From contig OU612066.1 of the NCBI GenBank assembly GCA_914767715.1, positions 19,442,283-19,506,282 of the forward strand: a stretch of DNA of 64,000 nucleotides, written 5' to 3'. This stretch comes from Membranipora membranacea. Taxonomy: Eukaryota > Bryozoa > Gymnolaemata > Cheilostomatida > Membraniporidae. The notes beneath the pieces were generated by a model. That model ran no database searches. It had not been told where the DNA came from and saw only the letters and a program-made list of their open reading frames with translations. The position numbers were made by a program, and so were the translations under genes. Within the stretch, counting starts at the first letter, position 1; the number at the start of each line of letters is the position of its first letter. This document shows, piece by piece, positions 24,701-36,906 of this stretch.

Positions 24701-27331
24701 TCGGAAAACCCAACACCTTCCTTTTATCTCAGATACACTGGTCTACTGTTGCCAGAAACATCATTTAAAAAGTCATACTCATAAGTTTCCCATAGAAAAA
24801 TCCGCAAAATACTGAAACGATACTAATTGGTAGTTTTGGTGGGATTAATAAGTTTATGTGAAGATCTCATGATTTTGTTACCTGACGCTCTAGGACCAAA
24901 GAAGCAGTTAATTTGTTAGACTTTGATCGATCACACACATTCCGTTACCTCTCAAGGAACTATTGAGATTGGGCTTCTTCTACTAATTCAACGAATCAGA
25001 TTTTATTATCTGTAGCTTCTACCTACATCATCACTGTGTCTTTCATCAAATTTTAATTGGAGTGTAGAAGAGCGCTCATGTTATTGCCTATAGTCAGACA
25101 CAGTAATTACAGTCATTAGCCTTTAGTACACACAGAGTACTTCCCTCACTAAATGCTACAGTCAATGACCAAGCATTCTATTCAACCATCTGAATGTAGA
25201 ATTTCTGCTGTAGTCATTATTAGCTCAGTATTGAATTTCCAAACAATTAATAGATATTAGCATATGGTTAGAATGGTTTCTATGCATCAGCATCATTTAT
25301 TTGAAAGCTTGAGGTTTTAATGAGGTTATTGTAGGCTACTGGCTACTTTTAATCGTGAAATTTACAATTTTATGAAATGTACTGATACAAGCAAACATTG
25401 TTATATAATCTGCGATATGTCCATTCAATTCAGGACCAGCTCAGCCATAGACATAATAGTATGATATTAATATCAAAGATAATAAATTGTTAATATGATG
25501 CTAAGTCTACTGGGCTAGCTTACTCCTTGGTCACGACAGGGGAATAGGGAGTTGTTTTTCTAGAATGTGTATTGATTTGTGACTATCCATGTAACCAATG
25601 AACTCCAATGAACTTCATTGATGTAACTCCCCATGCATCCCTTTTGTGTGTTTAGGCGATCCAATTAATAATCTCAACAAAGAACTACATTCCTTTTATA
25701 TGACTACATAGCATTCATCTTCATAACTCACATAATGTCTCTTTTATATGATATTCATGTTAATTTGTTGTTTTTGGTATAAATAATAGCTCAACTTCCA
25801 ACCTCTACTCAGCTAGAGGTGGGCCAACAAAATTGTCAATGATAGTTCAATCCTAGACCAAGTTTGGTCCATTTGCCTGCATTCCCAGTCGCTCCCGATC
25901 CACTGGTCACGCCGCAGTGGAAGGGAAGTGAGCAATGCAGGCAATTGGATCAAACTTGTTCTAGTTCAATCCATATGGCTGGGACTCCCTCATCCGCAGC
26001 TATCTTGGCCTATTCATTCTCAAATTGTTCACTGAGAAAGTATATAGTTCGTACATTTTTAGCTCACTCCCTCCGCTAGGAACCTACCATTCTGATACTG
26101 GTAACAACTTCGGTTATTTTAAATTGAAGAATAATAAGGCTAAATCAAGACGACAACTGCAGTCTTTCAAGGTGATAAAGGATGCAGTGCATTGTGTTAC
26201 TCAAACATTGACATAATTAGCCTAATAATCAGATTTAATGGGATTATCGATCATAAAAAAAACCCATAATATACCCCTTTTGTTGCAAGCATTGAGCACA
26301 ATGAAATGGAAAGCCTCTTCATCAATACAGTGTGACGCAGTACTGTCATAGCTTAGTAATCAGTATTGTCATATCTTTGTAAAGCGTAATGCAGTAGCTT
26401 TGGCTGTGCTATATGTCGCCCTTGATTTACAAAGACAAGGAAAGCGAAAGCTAATATCAGCGTATCAGGAAACTCTCACACTTTTAGTGAAAATGATAAA
26501 CAATGACACTTATCTTCACTGATATTGATATAGCTGTAGCTATGGAAGGCCAAATCAATAAATAATCACTACTAACCAGCATCACTGAGTATGTGATACC
26601 TGCGGCCTAATGCCAAGTGGAATGTACAGTCAATCTAAGAAATCTAAGAAAGAGAAGCTGGGTGTCTTATGAGACAGAAGTTGGCTGCGGTTATGTTTAT
26701 CAAAACTGGCCATTTCATAACAGCTCATGGTGGATGGAGGCAGTATTCTTCACGCTCTTGATGACAACTGGTTAAACACTGGTTACACAATATATGCTAA
26801 TTATATGTGATATCCGCAGGCAAATAAAATTTCACAGCATTAACTGTCATATCAAGCCAACACATATGACGCTATCAAAATACAAGGATGACCTACATGG
26901 ACATCGGCCGAAGGGCTGACTAAGGGCTGACTTATGATGATGATTGTTACCTTGCTGTATCCTGTCTAGACAGGCTAGCTTTGCAGCTATTGTTGGCAAA
27001 GATTTGTGATATGTTTCGCTTATGTTACTGTATTTAAATAGAGAAGCTTCAGACTTCAAAATATAAAGGATGGTAGAGACATGAACAAATTGTATGAGTT
27101 GATTGTCATAAATAAACATAACAAGGCGCTGGCTAAACTCAGATCAGCAGGAGGGATTGTAATATGGCCATGGTAGCTATCGGTGGAACGGCTTCACCAC
27201 TCACAGTGTTTTTTTTAAATAACAAAAATGTTGAAAACTGGAATGTGTAAATAACGGTGCCATGTATAGAATGGCTAGATACAACTGCGCAATAATAGCT
27301 ATACTGAAAACAATTACTACCAAGTCCTTCA
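24701..27331. other. intergenic region, EVC-like to GT31
   Basis: No coding exon can be supported here. An AATAAA at 25491-25496 may end the long EVC-like transcript. A foldback MITE occupies 25854-25963. The remainder is AT-rich with short chance frames only. Confidence 0.5.
25854..25963. mobile_element. foldback MITE, copy B
   Basis: The inverted arms begin TAGACCAAGTTTGGTCCATT on the left and, read in reverse, TAGAACAAGTTTGATCCAAT on the right. A 9-bp direct repeat, GTTCAATCC, flanks the element (25845-25853 and 25964-25972). It is the clearest member of the family that includes the copies at 14432 and 31680. Confidence 0.7.
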
Positions 27332-28255
27332 CTACCAGATCACATCCTGAGTTTTAAACATGTTTTTCCATAAAAAATAAAACAGATCGTTCTTATATTT
27401 GAATACATGGCCAAATATATAGTCACTCGGCTGCTCTAGAAAGTTAGATGGTAGAGTTTTACCTCCAAAGTGAAATAGAGAACCTAACTGTATCCATGTT
27501 ATGTTCAGCTCTTCGACAAGTAATCCGGTGAAGAAAACATCATCCACCCAAAAGTATTTGGTACGTAGTGAATTCTCCCACAGTTTAGTAACTAAGTCAG
27601 CGGACATTAGTAAGGCTAGCCCGGGACAGTATGTTGGGTAATTATTACGAGCGTATTCATTCCTTGAGACACTCCATTTCATACCAGCATCACGCTCAAC
27701 CTGTCGATTCATCCACACATCACACAGGATGGTGTTTTTTACCGGTTTCTCAGGGTATCCAGCTATGTGATTCAAGTGCACAAACAATGACCTAGTATCT
27801 ATTACCATGTCATCGTCTGTTTTTAATATAAGTTTGATGTTGTGACAGTACTTTGTAATCCATTTCAAGCCAGACATGGCTTTGTAAGTCAAGTTCCTAT
27901 ATCCATCAGAGTAGCTTTCCTGCACTAAGTCACCATATATGTCATTCTCATAGTATAATTGGTTTTGTAAAGTATCATTTGGAATAGCACCAAGGAAGAA
28001 TACCATCTGTACTTTACCAACTGAGGCTGGAATATTTTTCTGGTTTGCCCATGTCTCTCTAAGAGCTATTCTTCTCCGTAAGTTTGCTGGTCCACTGTGT
28101 ACCCAGACAAATAATCCAACATCTTCAGTGTGATCACATAACTTTGGATTGTTGATAAGATATTTAAAGTTATGAGGGTTTATATCTATAAGTGATTTGG
28201 CATTCAAAAGTGCAAAGTTTACCACAAAAAAACTAAGAGCTACATACATGTACAT
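27332..28255 (-). CDS. beta-1,3-glycosyltransferase, GT31 family (single exon)
   Basis: An uninterrupted 307-residue frame starts at the ATG at 28255; the upstream GTG is not needed. An N-terminal hydrophobic segment (about residues 4-20) looks like a Golgi signal anchor. The family motifs occur in order: RRRIALRETW near residue 60, FFLG, the stretch YGDLVQESYSDGYRNLTYK, the metal-binding LKTDDDMVID (DDD in place of DXD), YPTYCPG, and VDDVFFTG matching the EDVxxG motif. GT31 enzymes transfer galactose or N-acetylglucosamine in beta-1,3 linkage from UDP-sugars onto glycans in the Golgi lumen. The stem is short and the protein is at the small end of the family. No introns are visible, unlike its neighbours, and intronless GT31 genes are common in animals. 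The acceptor cannot be told from sequence. Confidence 0.88.
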   Translation of the reverse strand: MYMYVALSFFVVNFALLNAKSLIDINPHNFKYLINNPKLCDHTEDVGLFVWVHSGPANLRRRIALRETWANQKNIPASVGKVQMVFFLGAIPNDTLQNQLYYENDIYGDLVQESYSDGYRNLTYKAMSGLKWITKYCHNIKLILKTDDDMVIDTRSLFVHLNHIAGYPEKPVKNTILCDVWMNRQVERDAGMKWSVSRNEYARNNYPTYCPGLALLMSADLVTKLWENSLRTKYFWVDDVFFTGLLVEELNITWIQLGSLFHFGGKTLPSNFLEQPSDYIFGHVFKYKNDLFYFLWKNMFKTQDVIW

Positions 28256-29795
28256 CTCCACTCTATGAAGATTGATCCACTACTGATATACCGCGTTACT
28301 ACGTCATAATCATATCATATACATTTTAATCTTATCTGGTCGTCCAATCAATGAACTCCCAATCAATAAGACGGTGCTCATTGGTTTGGCGAGCAGTGAT
28401 AATAATCTTGAGGGGTAGTAACTCCTGAGTACAACATATTCTATACACTCATTGAATTGTACTATTGTATTGAGTTCAGTGTATACACTATACCAGCAGG
28501 GAGTTTGGTATATAAACTCCCTGACTATACATTATCATCACCATTGATAGAACAGAGAGTTATATCCCAAACTCCCCGGTGAGTAACATGACAAGTTGGC
28601 TGGGCTCGATATCTGGTGCATCACCTTAATGGCTGGGTTGGTATGGGGGACCTTGCAAGCAATGGTTTAGTTCATTGTTGCAAGCCTCCCATCGACGACA
28701 GGGGGCAACACCTAAGACGCAGAAGCTCTTAAAATGTTTGATTTATTAGTTGTTTAGTTATGTGATAATTACAATATGTCCAATTCTAGCAAGTGTTACA
28801 CCGAGTGTTATAATGAAAAAAAGTTGAAAACTAGACCACGACAGCGAACCAAGCTAATAAAAATTTCACTAAGCACTTAGGTGCAAAAGTGGATGGTTAT
28901 TTATAGGGTCATCTGGTCGCACAGGGTAATCAGACCAAATATCTGGTGTTACCAAAAAGGGCTTCTTGTCATGTATGCTGGAGTCTTGGAGAGACCATCA
29001 GAGGAGGTCGCATTTTGCACCATGTTTGCATAACTCGAAGGGACCATTATAATTGTTGGCACATAAAATTGTTTTGAAAGTACTCACATACTGATACTGT
29101 ACTGCTTTGACTTTGATTAACAAAGAAGCATACAGGAGAGGCCGACAATATTCTACGCTGATTATCCAATTTTCCTCAATTTAAAGAAACAAAATGCCAA
29201 TCAACAGCCAAAAAAAACCCTTGAAATAAACAGCTTTGGGGCATTCTGTTACTGTAGAAAAACACTAAAATCAAATAGCACAAATAATCTGTCTCTGCCC
29301 CATGCACCTCTGTTCTTGATCCAGCTAGACTAAGAAAGAAATTTGTGAAGTGATCTTCGTTGAGTATGTATCTTAGAGGAGGATTCACGTAACAGACACA
29401 ATGAGAAGGATAGAAGAAAGTTCAGTAATTACCTCCATGCTAGTATCTGGCAGCCGAAGAGTCTGATAAGCTAATTATATATGATTACGAGTGACGTCGT
29501 GTAGACACGCTCACGATTGCAGCTGACAGTGAGTGAGTGAAACATTATTGAGTAGGCAGTCAATCAGCTAATTTATCTAACTGAGCGTGTCAACATTATT
29601 AATACTTCACTTATTTTTTACAGGTTGTCATCCTTTCCTCAAAGACCTGTTGACATCCACCTAATCAAAATTTAAGAAAAACTATTTTCCCAAGGAAGTG
29701 ACATATTATTGTGATTGAATGATGTAGCCTTTTCTATTATAAGTGCAGCGTTGCAGGACCCAATAGTCAGAACCCAACAGTCAGAACAGGCAGCC
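28256..29795. other. intergenic region between divergent GT31 and CUB/LDLa genes
   Basis: It holds the upstream region of both flanking genes. Short inverted repeats around GGGAGTTT / AAACTCCC occur near 28500-28590. No coding exon is supported. Confidence 0.4.
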
Positions 29796-32700
29796 ATGAA
29801 TTTCAAGCTTCTCCGTAGGTTTCAGATTTTGGGTAGGTTATTTTTGTGTACTTAATGCTGTCACATATCTCTACATAAGACACACTGGTAGCAATATTAC
29901 CTGTATTTCTTGGATTACCTGCTGGGTTAAGATTCCCATGTGATAAATCATTTTTTGGTCAACCTTAAATAGGATGGATTTAGATTAACAGCAGAAGGTG
30001 TGCTGTGTACAGCTGAAGAGTTACTCCTTGGTAAAACCATTTTAAATCTCATGTAGTCGGTAGTGGTAAAAAATACAAAATTAATAATATTCTAAATAGT
30101 TGAAAATTTTAAATCACCTGTTATGGTACAAGCTATACTTACGCCAAGTTTATTATATTTAAACTTTCCTGGCTTATCAGTCTTAAAAATGCTCTACATA
30201 ATATGCCAATGATAAAGAGAATGAGATAATGAGTACTTTTTTTTGGGGGGGGGGGGGTTCAAACTACAATCAAATAGGTCAATGGATTAGATTTTTATTG
30301 AATACTCTTAATTTGAATCATAATTTATTCATTTTGATTTCAAGTGGTTATGAGCTTGATGGATAGGGGAAATTCTGAAATAGTAGAAACCAAACCGATT
30401 ATCATCGCTGATAGTGACCTAGTAAGTTCTGGTTTCCTCGCAGAGGAGCTTGAAAAGAAGCAGCCGAGATGTTATCCATTTTTATCAGGATCAGATGAAG
30501 GGATAATCAAAAGTAAAAGTGATCACGACCATTACTATGCTGCCAATCTACATTGTGTGAATATCATTACAGGTAAGTATGTGATGTTTGCATAAAATCT
30601 AGGTCTGACTCCAAAGTTACCCAAATGATCAGAGACTGCTGCTGCTGCGTAAAATGTGCTAAGAGTTCTAGAATCCCTGACAAAAATCATTAAACATTTA
30701 TTATTGTTCATGTATTGTATTGGATTGGTGGTTTGTGTTGGAATTTTATTTCTGAGTTTGATTGTACCTATTATTAGTCTTTCCAACCACCAAAGATATT
30801 AAGAGTAGAGATTAATTTGCTATGATAGAAATAGTCATTTAATAGTTTGAGTAACGCAGCATAAGAATAAGCATGAGAATAAAGTGACAGAATGATGTTA
30901 AGAAACTGTTTTACCTAATGCAAAGATTGTATTAAAATAAATAAATAAACCAATAAGAAAGAATTGCAGAGAATATTTAAGGTCATTGCTACACTTAAAC
31001 TATAACTACAATTCACTATTTTTACTCAGCGATGTCAGACATTCACTCCACAGTATTTACAGAGACTATAGATATATCTATAGTCTCTGGTATTTATCAT
31101 AATAATAGATTGTATTTTTATCTAGCTCCTCCGGGTCACAAGATAGTGGTTAACTTCACTGGTCAGATGGATATTGAGATGAGGCAGGGTTACCTTCCCC
31201 ATATGGGGCGCCAGAAGTGCCCATATGACTATCTTCAGTTTCAAGATGGCCCATTTCCGTTTTCAGCAAATCTCACCCAGAGAATTTGCGGGACTACCAC
31301 CACACCGTTCTCAATCTCCAGCAATACAGGCTATATCAGAATTGTCTTTCACACCGATGGAAAAACTCAAAAGATGGGTTTCACGCTAAGATACTATTTT
31401 GAGACTCTACACGAAGACCACAACACAAAGAAATTCAGATGTAAGTCTTGGCAGCTTTTGAGCTTACAGGAAACAACTTTAGTGAGCCAAGCAAAAAATG
31501 TAGCATTAATGACTCCCTGTCCTATTTTTAAATAAATTTCACCTCTCCCAACATACACTGCAGATTGCCTGGTGTGGTCCTGCTGTGATAAGATGAGATC
31601 CCCATTGCTACAAATTTAGCAGGAAAACAAGCAAAGGAGCTGTTGAATTATTTGGAGTAGACATTGATAATATTATTACTAGATAGAGTTTGATCCAGTC
31701 TGCCTGCATTCCAGTTGCTCCAAAACCACTGATTATCCGCTTATCATTGGTGGGGAAACAACTCCAAATGCAGGCAACCTGGATCGAACTTGATGTAGAT
31801 TATCATAACGATATTTCTCTCTGATTTTGGATATTACAGCTTGTTATTTCTACGTCCCAGTGCGAAAATACGGAGAGTTTCAGGTTCGCAATACAGATTT
31901 TTTGGATAGCATGAGTTTCAAAAATGAAAGATTAGACTGTGTGTGGGATGTTCACAACAACTTCTCAGATGAAAAGGTATGTGCAACAACACAAGCTATA
32001 AGAAAAAGTGTACGCTTTCAGTACAATACTCCCATGAAAAAGAATAAATTGTCACAATTGTCTTACAATTGATGCTACACTGTATTGATCTAGTTGCTCT
32101 GAGGATCGGCCACAATAAGGCTGCAACCAGAGAAAAAGAGTCAAACATAACACATAATGGTTAATAAGTTACAGAAAACAAAAGTGATATACAATGTCAG
32201 TAGAGAATATCATCTTGCCTGAGACCAGCTAGAAAACTAGAGCTAGTAAAAATAAAATAGAGCTTGAAATTCTAGCTTTGCTCATTATCTCCTCAAGGTT
32301 TTTTTAAATTGTACCCTATGTCATCTCATCAAGGGATTGATGGGCTTTTCCTTGCTCAACAGCTATTCTCAATGTGTCCTTACTTTACTTACTTATCTTT
32401 ACCATTTAACTAAATCTAAAACTAACTGTACAACTTTCTAGCTACTGGTCAGAATAACAAACGTTATGAACCAGATTCATTTGATGTCTGTCAATGATAG
32501 AGAGATTTCCATCTACTATACAACATCCGACCAAATCTGGGATGACCGCTTTGCAGTCAAAGTGAAAGACTTTGGTTATCTGCTACCCTCGTGGAGAATG
32601 AACATACCTGCAAGCCGAGTGTTCATACATCTGAGAAGCAAGAATCTCGAGTTTGTACCGACATTTTCTGTGAATATCACAGTCTACACCCCTCCTGAAG

Positions 32701-33946
32701 ACCCAATATCCGGTATGTCTCATTCCAAACAACTCATTTTCACCCGAGTTAGTTTTTTGTCAACATCAAGAAGACTTTTTAAACATAATAAATTGTTTTC
32801 AGAATTAGTCTTCCTTTACCAGAATTTGGTGATCAGCAATATGAACATTTTAAAAGATATATTGTTAACTGGGATTCAAATTGAATTATGTTGATCACAT
32901 TAATAAGACCAGCAGCAAAGCTGGCGGTTTGTTAATACTACTGTAACAGTGTAAGCTGGTTAATTCAAACTTTATGTTTCAAAACTCCTGTTAATTCAGA
33001 CAAGGAAAGTTGATCCCTTCAGCCAGATCTCAATGCATTCTAATGTCACTTTATTCAGACTCTGGTCAATTAGAACAAATTTTTGTGGTCCCCAGATGTT
33101 TGAATTGAGTGAACTGCACTGCACTGTGTGTTATTGTAACAGGTCACTGTGCTGAGCACTTATTCAACTGTGAGGATCGGCACACCTGCCTCACATCGAG
33201 TCTGGTATGTGACCGCAGAGTCAGCTGCCTCAACGGAGAGGATGAGAGCGAGGCAGCATGCTTTGGATCTGTAGCACAAGTAAAAGGTGTGCATCTCACC
33301 ATCATTACTCATTCATGTGCTTGATAAGGATTTGAATATGCTTCAGTTTTCAAACTATACCATAGAGGAACATCGACATTTCACAAAAGCTTAAAATAGT
33401 GAAATTTTTGGCTAGATTATTTTACTCATGCTCATTAGTCCACAACTAGTGTAATAGAAATTCCCAATTGAAGCCATATGTGCTTACACGCAGTATAATA
33501 ATCCCCCTCTGCCTCGTTGAAAAGAGAGTAGTCGGAAACGGCAGGCAAGGGTATAGGGTCACTAACCCACACAAGCCACCTGCGCTTAAGGGGGCCTGGT
33601 AAATATGGTAGTCAAATAAGACCTAGTGTTAAGAAAGAAAAACTCCCAAACAAAATGGATTTAGCAGTGAGGATAAAATTGTTGAAGCTACCCACCCTCC
33701 TTACTTGCATACATTGTTTTGTACTTGCTGTCTCAAATTCTATCCATTCTTTTTATTTCAGGACCTCGGCACTTTGGGCCCAACTCAATGACGTTAATTG
33801 CCGTAACACTTGTTTTCATCTTTCTCATGGTCAGCACAATGATTGTTTTCACCTACAGAAAGCTAAAATGTAGAGCTCAGATGGCCAACAGAGAACCACT
33901 GATAGGAGGTTATCAAAATCCACTGTTCGACAGCTTGGCTAAATGA
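29796..33946 (+). CDS. CUB-CUB-LDLa transmembrane protein (NETO-like order)
   Basis: Seven exons join in phase: 29796-29832, 30345-30572, 31126-31440, 31840-31976, 32442-32712, 33143-33286, 33762-33946, giving 438 residues. Exons 1-2 start with a probable signal peptide (MNFKLLRRFQILVVMSLM). Exons 2-3 encode a CUB-like domain (GHKIVVNFTG, CPYDYLQFQDG, RICG, GYIRIVFHTDG). Exons 4-5 look like a second, more divergent CUB-like domain. Exon 6 encodes one LDL-receptor class A module with six cysteines and an acidic NGEDESEAAC end. Exon 7 carries one transmembrane helix and a cytoplasmic tail of about 30 residues ending GYQNPLFDSLAK, where NPLF resembles an NPxY/F sorting motif. The domain order matches neuropilin/tolloid-like proteins, but the tail is far shorter. 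LRP-type CUB/LDLa proteins are the alternative. Ligand unknown. Confidence 0.75.
31061..31088. repeat. 28-bp perfect palindrome
   Basis: AGAGACTATAGATA is followed directly by its exact reverse complement, with no spacer. It lies in intron 2 of the CUB/LDLa gene, 37 bp upstream of exon 3. Confidence 0.8.
31680..31797. mobile_element. foldback MITE, copy C (CUB/LDLa gene intron)
   Basis: Arms TAGATAGAGTTTGATCCAGT and, in reverse at the right, TACATCAAGTTCGATCCAGG, then a shared TGCCTGCATT. It is the same family as the copies at 14432 and 25854. Flanks show only a decayed target duplication. The element ends about 40 bp before exon 4. Confidence 0.65.
32947..33121 (+). mobile_element. pogo/Tc1-like MITE, copy 1
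   Basis: This element of about 175 bp starts CAGTGTAAGCTGGTTAATTC and ends with the complement of CAGTGCAGTTCACTCAATTC. A related copy in the opposite orientation lies at 51112-51291. CAGTG ends and AATTCAAAC sub-termini suggest a nonautonomous Tc1/mariner-pogo element. It ends 21 bp before the LDLa exon. Confidence 0.6.
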
Positions 33947-35362
33947 TCACCTGTCAAGTTGATTGACACTACACCCTACCTGATGAAAATATTTACAGAA
34001 TTGACTTCTAGCGACCTGCCTAAGATTCTGGTTCAGGTTCAGGTTCAAATACATAAGGAATTTTTAGTTTCTGAATTCTTTACATTGGAAAGATATCCTC
34101 AGAGATCATTTGAGGATATCAACAAAATCTAATCTAATCTATTATGGTCAATAATTTACAACTAGAGATCATTTGAGGATATCAACAAAATCTAATCTAT
34201 TATGGTCAATAATTTACAACTAGTAAAATTTAAAATCCAATGAAGTTTTCCTGTAGGGTTGAGCAACAATTACTCCCCGCACTTCAACTAAACTTGGGAA
34301 GGTACTCAGTAATCAGTTAGTGTGCCAAACTGATAGAGGAGAATGGCAGTTTAATGTTAATTAGTTTTATTTTTTTTGGATCATTTTTTTTATCCGTCTT
34401 TATGAAGGATATAGCTTACTATCCGTGTTCATCGATTTTGTGCCTTTTGAGGAACCAGAAAAACTGTTGTCGAGTCAATTTTTGTGTCATCGTTGCTTAT
34501 CTGACAATTCTTTGGTTTACTACATCTTGCTCTTTCCTTCATCACAGGCTTATAAATGATAAATAGGAAATATGATAAAATATAAAATCTGTAAGACTAT
34601 GCAGCATATACTAACAACATCAAATTATTTGCCCTATGACTGGATTGGATAAAATGCCTCACTCTTTGAAGTGTAAGGCTCCTTGAACTCAAAGAATTCA
34701 TTATTACGCATGATGGATGAGCTATCAGAACTTCATTGGTTTACTGTGCTCTGATTCATTGTTATAAATTTAGATTCCTCAGCCAGCAAGTTGGGGCTTA
34801 GGTGTTGTCATACCATGATAAACAATAAGCCAAGCCGATCTACTAAACGGCGAAACAACACATTGAAGATTTGATGACACTGTGTCATAATAGTGAAGAA
34901 ATGAGGTAGCAAACTAGGTATTGTCAATGCAAATGGGAGGGTTACACTGATTGCAGGAAATTTCAAAACAAATGAACATTTGAGATTGAGTTCATCATAT
35001 TGTTTGTGTCTTTGTATAAATTCTTTTTCGTAATATATGTATATATTGATCTTTTATTGGTTAAATATGCCTCTTTTTGCAGGCAAGGTAGTTTGACAAT
35101 AAAATGGTTAATAATACATGTTTTGGAATATAACTTTTGGTTTTACACCATAACAACCAGTGTCTGTAGAAAATTAGAATCATATTAATTGAGATTAAGG
35201 TTAAAGGTTAGGTTAAAGATTGTCCGGTTTGATAGAGTGGAGCCGAGAGCTGACAACTTCCATTTTGGCGATTTTGGTGATATGAATCCCAGGCTAGATG
35301 AGATAACATCTCCTGAAATGAGAGGCAGCCCCCTGACCTTACCCGTGGTAAAACAAGGGGGT
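33947..35362. other. intergenic region downstream of the CUB/LDLa gene
   Basis: It contains a direct repeat of about 60 bp (units near 34102 and 34165, AGAGATCATTTGAGGATATC). No gene is supported. Confidence 0.45.
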
Positions 35363-36417
35363 TTAGTAAAAGCATGGTTTACAATTACGAGTGGCGGCCG
35401 CGAGAAATTTAAAGTATTCTAACTGTGAAATAATGTAGTCAGCTACCGACTTCCAATTTCCAAGTGTGGGTGTATATAATGCTCTAATGTCTTTGTACAT
35501 ATGACATCTATAAAGGAAATGTTCAGGGGATTCATCCTCTGTCAAACAAATACAGCATGGGGAAATATAACTGTATAAATGTAGGTGAAGATTGCAGTGA
35601 CCTGTAAGTAAGGCACAAATCCCACCAAGAACAGGCACAAATCCCACCAAGAACACGAGGATTAATATCCAATTGAAGTTGGCATTTCTGTAAAATATTC
35701 TCATAAATGTTCTTGTCGGCAAGCAGCCCAGAGCAAAGATTGGCTCGACAGTAATTTGTAAATCTGGATTTTCACTTCTCTCTGACAAATTTTCTGGTTT
35801 TGGCCTGAGTAAAATCATGAGTATTCAATTGCTTCAGATCGGTATTACGTGTGCCAATGAATTTATCTAGTTCTGTTTGTGCATAAAGACTTTTGTTGTA
35901 TTTTTCTAAAATGTCTAAATTTCTTAATTTTTTGAAAGGATCTCAGTAAATTTAACTTTTGGGAAAGATACTTCAACTCAAGTGGTAAAATATCACTGAA
36001 AGCAAAAATATGTTCAGCAGCGGGATTAAATGGTGTTCTGGTAAGGTCTTTAACCATTTGATAGACTGAAAGTCGATAATTTTTGTCCCATATGAAAGCT
36101 AAGTAATGAGTTTTCGGCATGATAGATTGTTCAAAAATAAATTTGTAGGTGCTAGCATTTAGACCTTTATAAATGATAACAACATTTTTTTTCACCAGAA
36201 GTCAGTACAAGAGATTTTTATAAATCTCGGTTTTTCCTTCAAAAACAAAGTGTTTTGGTTCCTCTCCCTTTGTTTTTGTTCCGGTTTGGTTCGCAATTCT
36301 GTGAAAATAAAGTTTTACATGCACATATCTGTTACAAGCACTGATAATCGGTTCACCCCATTTGCGTGAAATCGCCAAATATAGCGCAACGACCCAGCAG
36401 ATAGAGGAGAACCTCAA
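35363..36417 (-). pseudogene. decayed LINE fragment, C-terminal part
   Basis: Three adjacent minus-strand frames (36417-36202, 36195-35863, 35818-35363) are separated by stops and frame changes. The last contains LTGHCNLHLHLYSYISPCC, then CICLTEDESPEHFLYRCHMY. That is the Cys/His-rich end typical of the RNase H and downstream region of jockey/I-type non-LTR retrotransposons (the usual TGH...C..C...E..EH....C pattern). No intact reverse transcriptase core is seen, so this is a 5'-truncated, dead copy. Confidence 0.55.
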
Positions 36418-36906
36418 GGGTATCTCTGTTAAATATTATGGTGACAGTTGAGTATTTTTTCCTCTAGCTTTTGCCGTAAGTTCTTTGGCGCTGCATGGTA
36501 AATATCCCCCCAGGATGATATTATCTGCCAAATAAAATAGTATAAATGAATCAGGGCTGTAAAAAAATTAACCCTCTAGAATCTAGAACCCAGAATCTCA
36601 TACATAGTTTCTAGAACTTCATTACTCCATTACATAGATTCAGATGTTGTGCCAATTAAACCAAGTACAATTAACAACGACAAAAAAAATCTGATCTACG
36701 AGATTTTCAAAGTTTTGGGTCTTTGTTTAGCTGACTGTAATTCAGACTCAAATACTTATTATGAAAAGTTGGTAGTTGTGGTAGTTGTCATCTCTTGAGC
36801 TGAAAAATCCTTGTGGTATTGGTATGTGGTGTTTCAAGAATTTCTGGCATGTTTACGTAGTTAACTGCAAAACGTCTGCTGGTGAGCCGCAACACCTGTG
36901 ACTTCA

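Noticed and set aside
35000..35422. Short plus-strand frames between the CUB/LDLa and ADAM genes
   Set aside because: Low complexity or chance frames with no family motif or exon signals in register.
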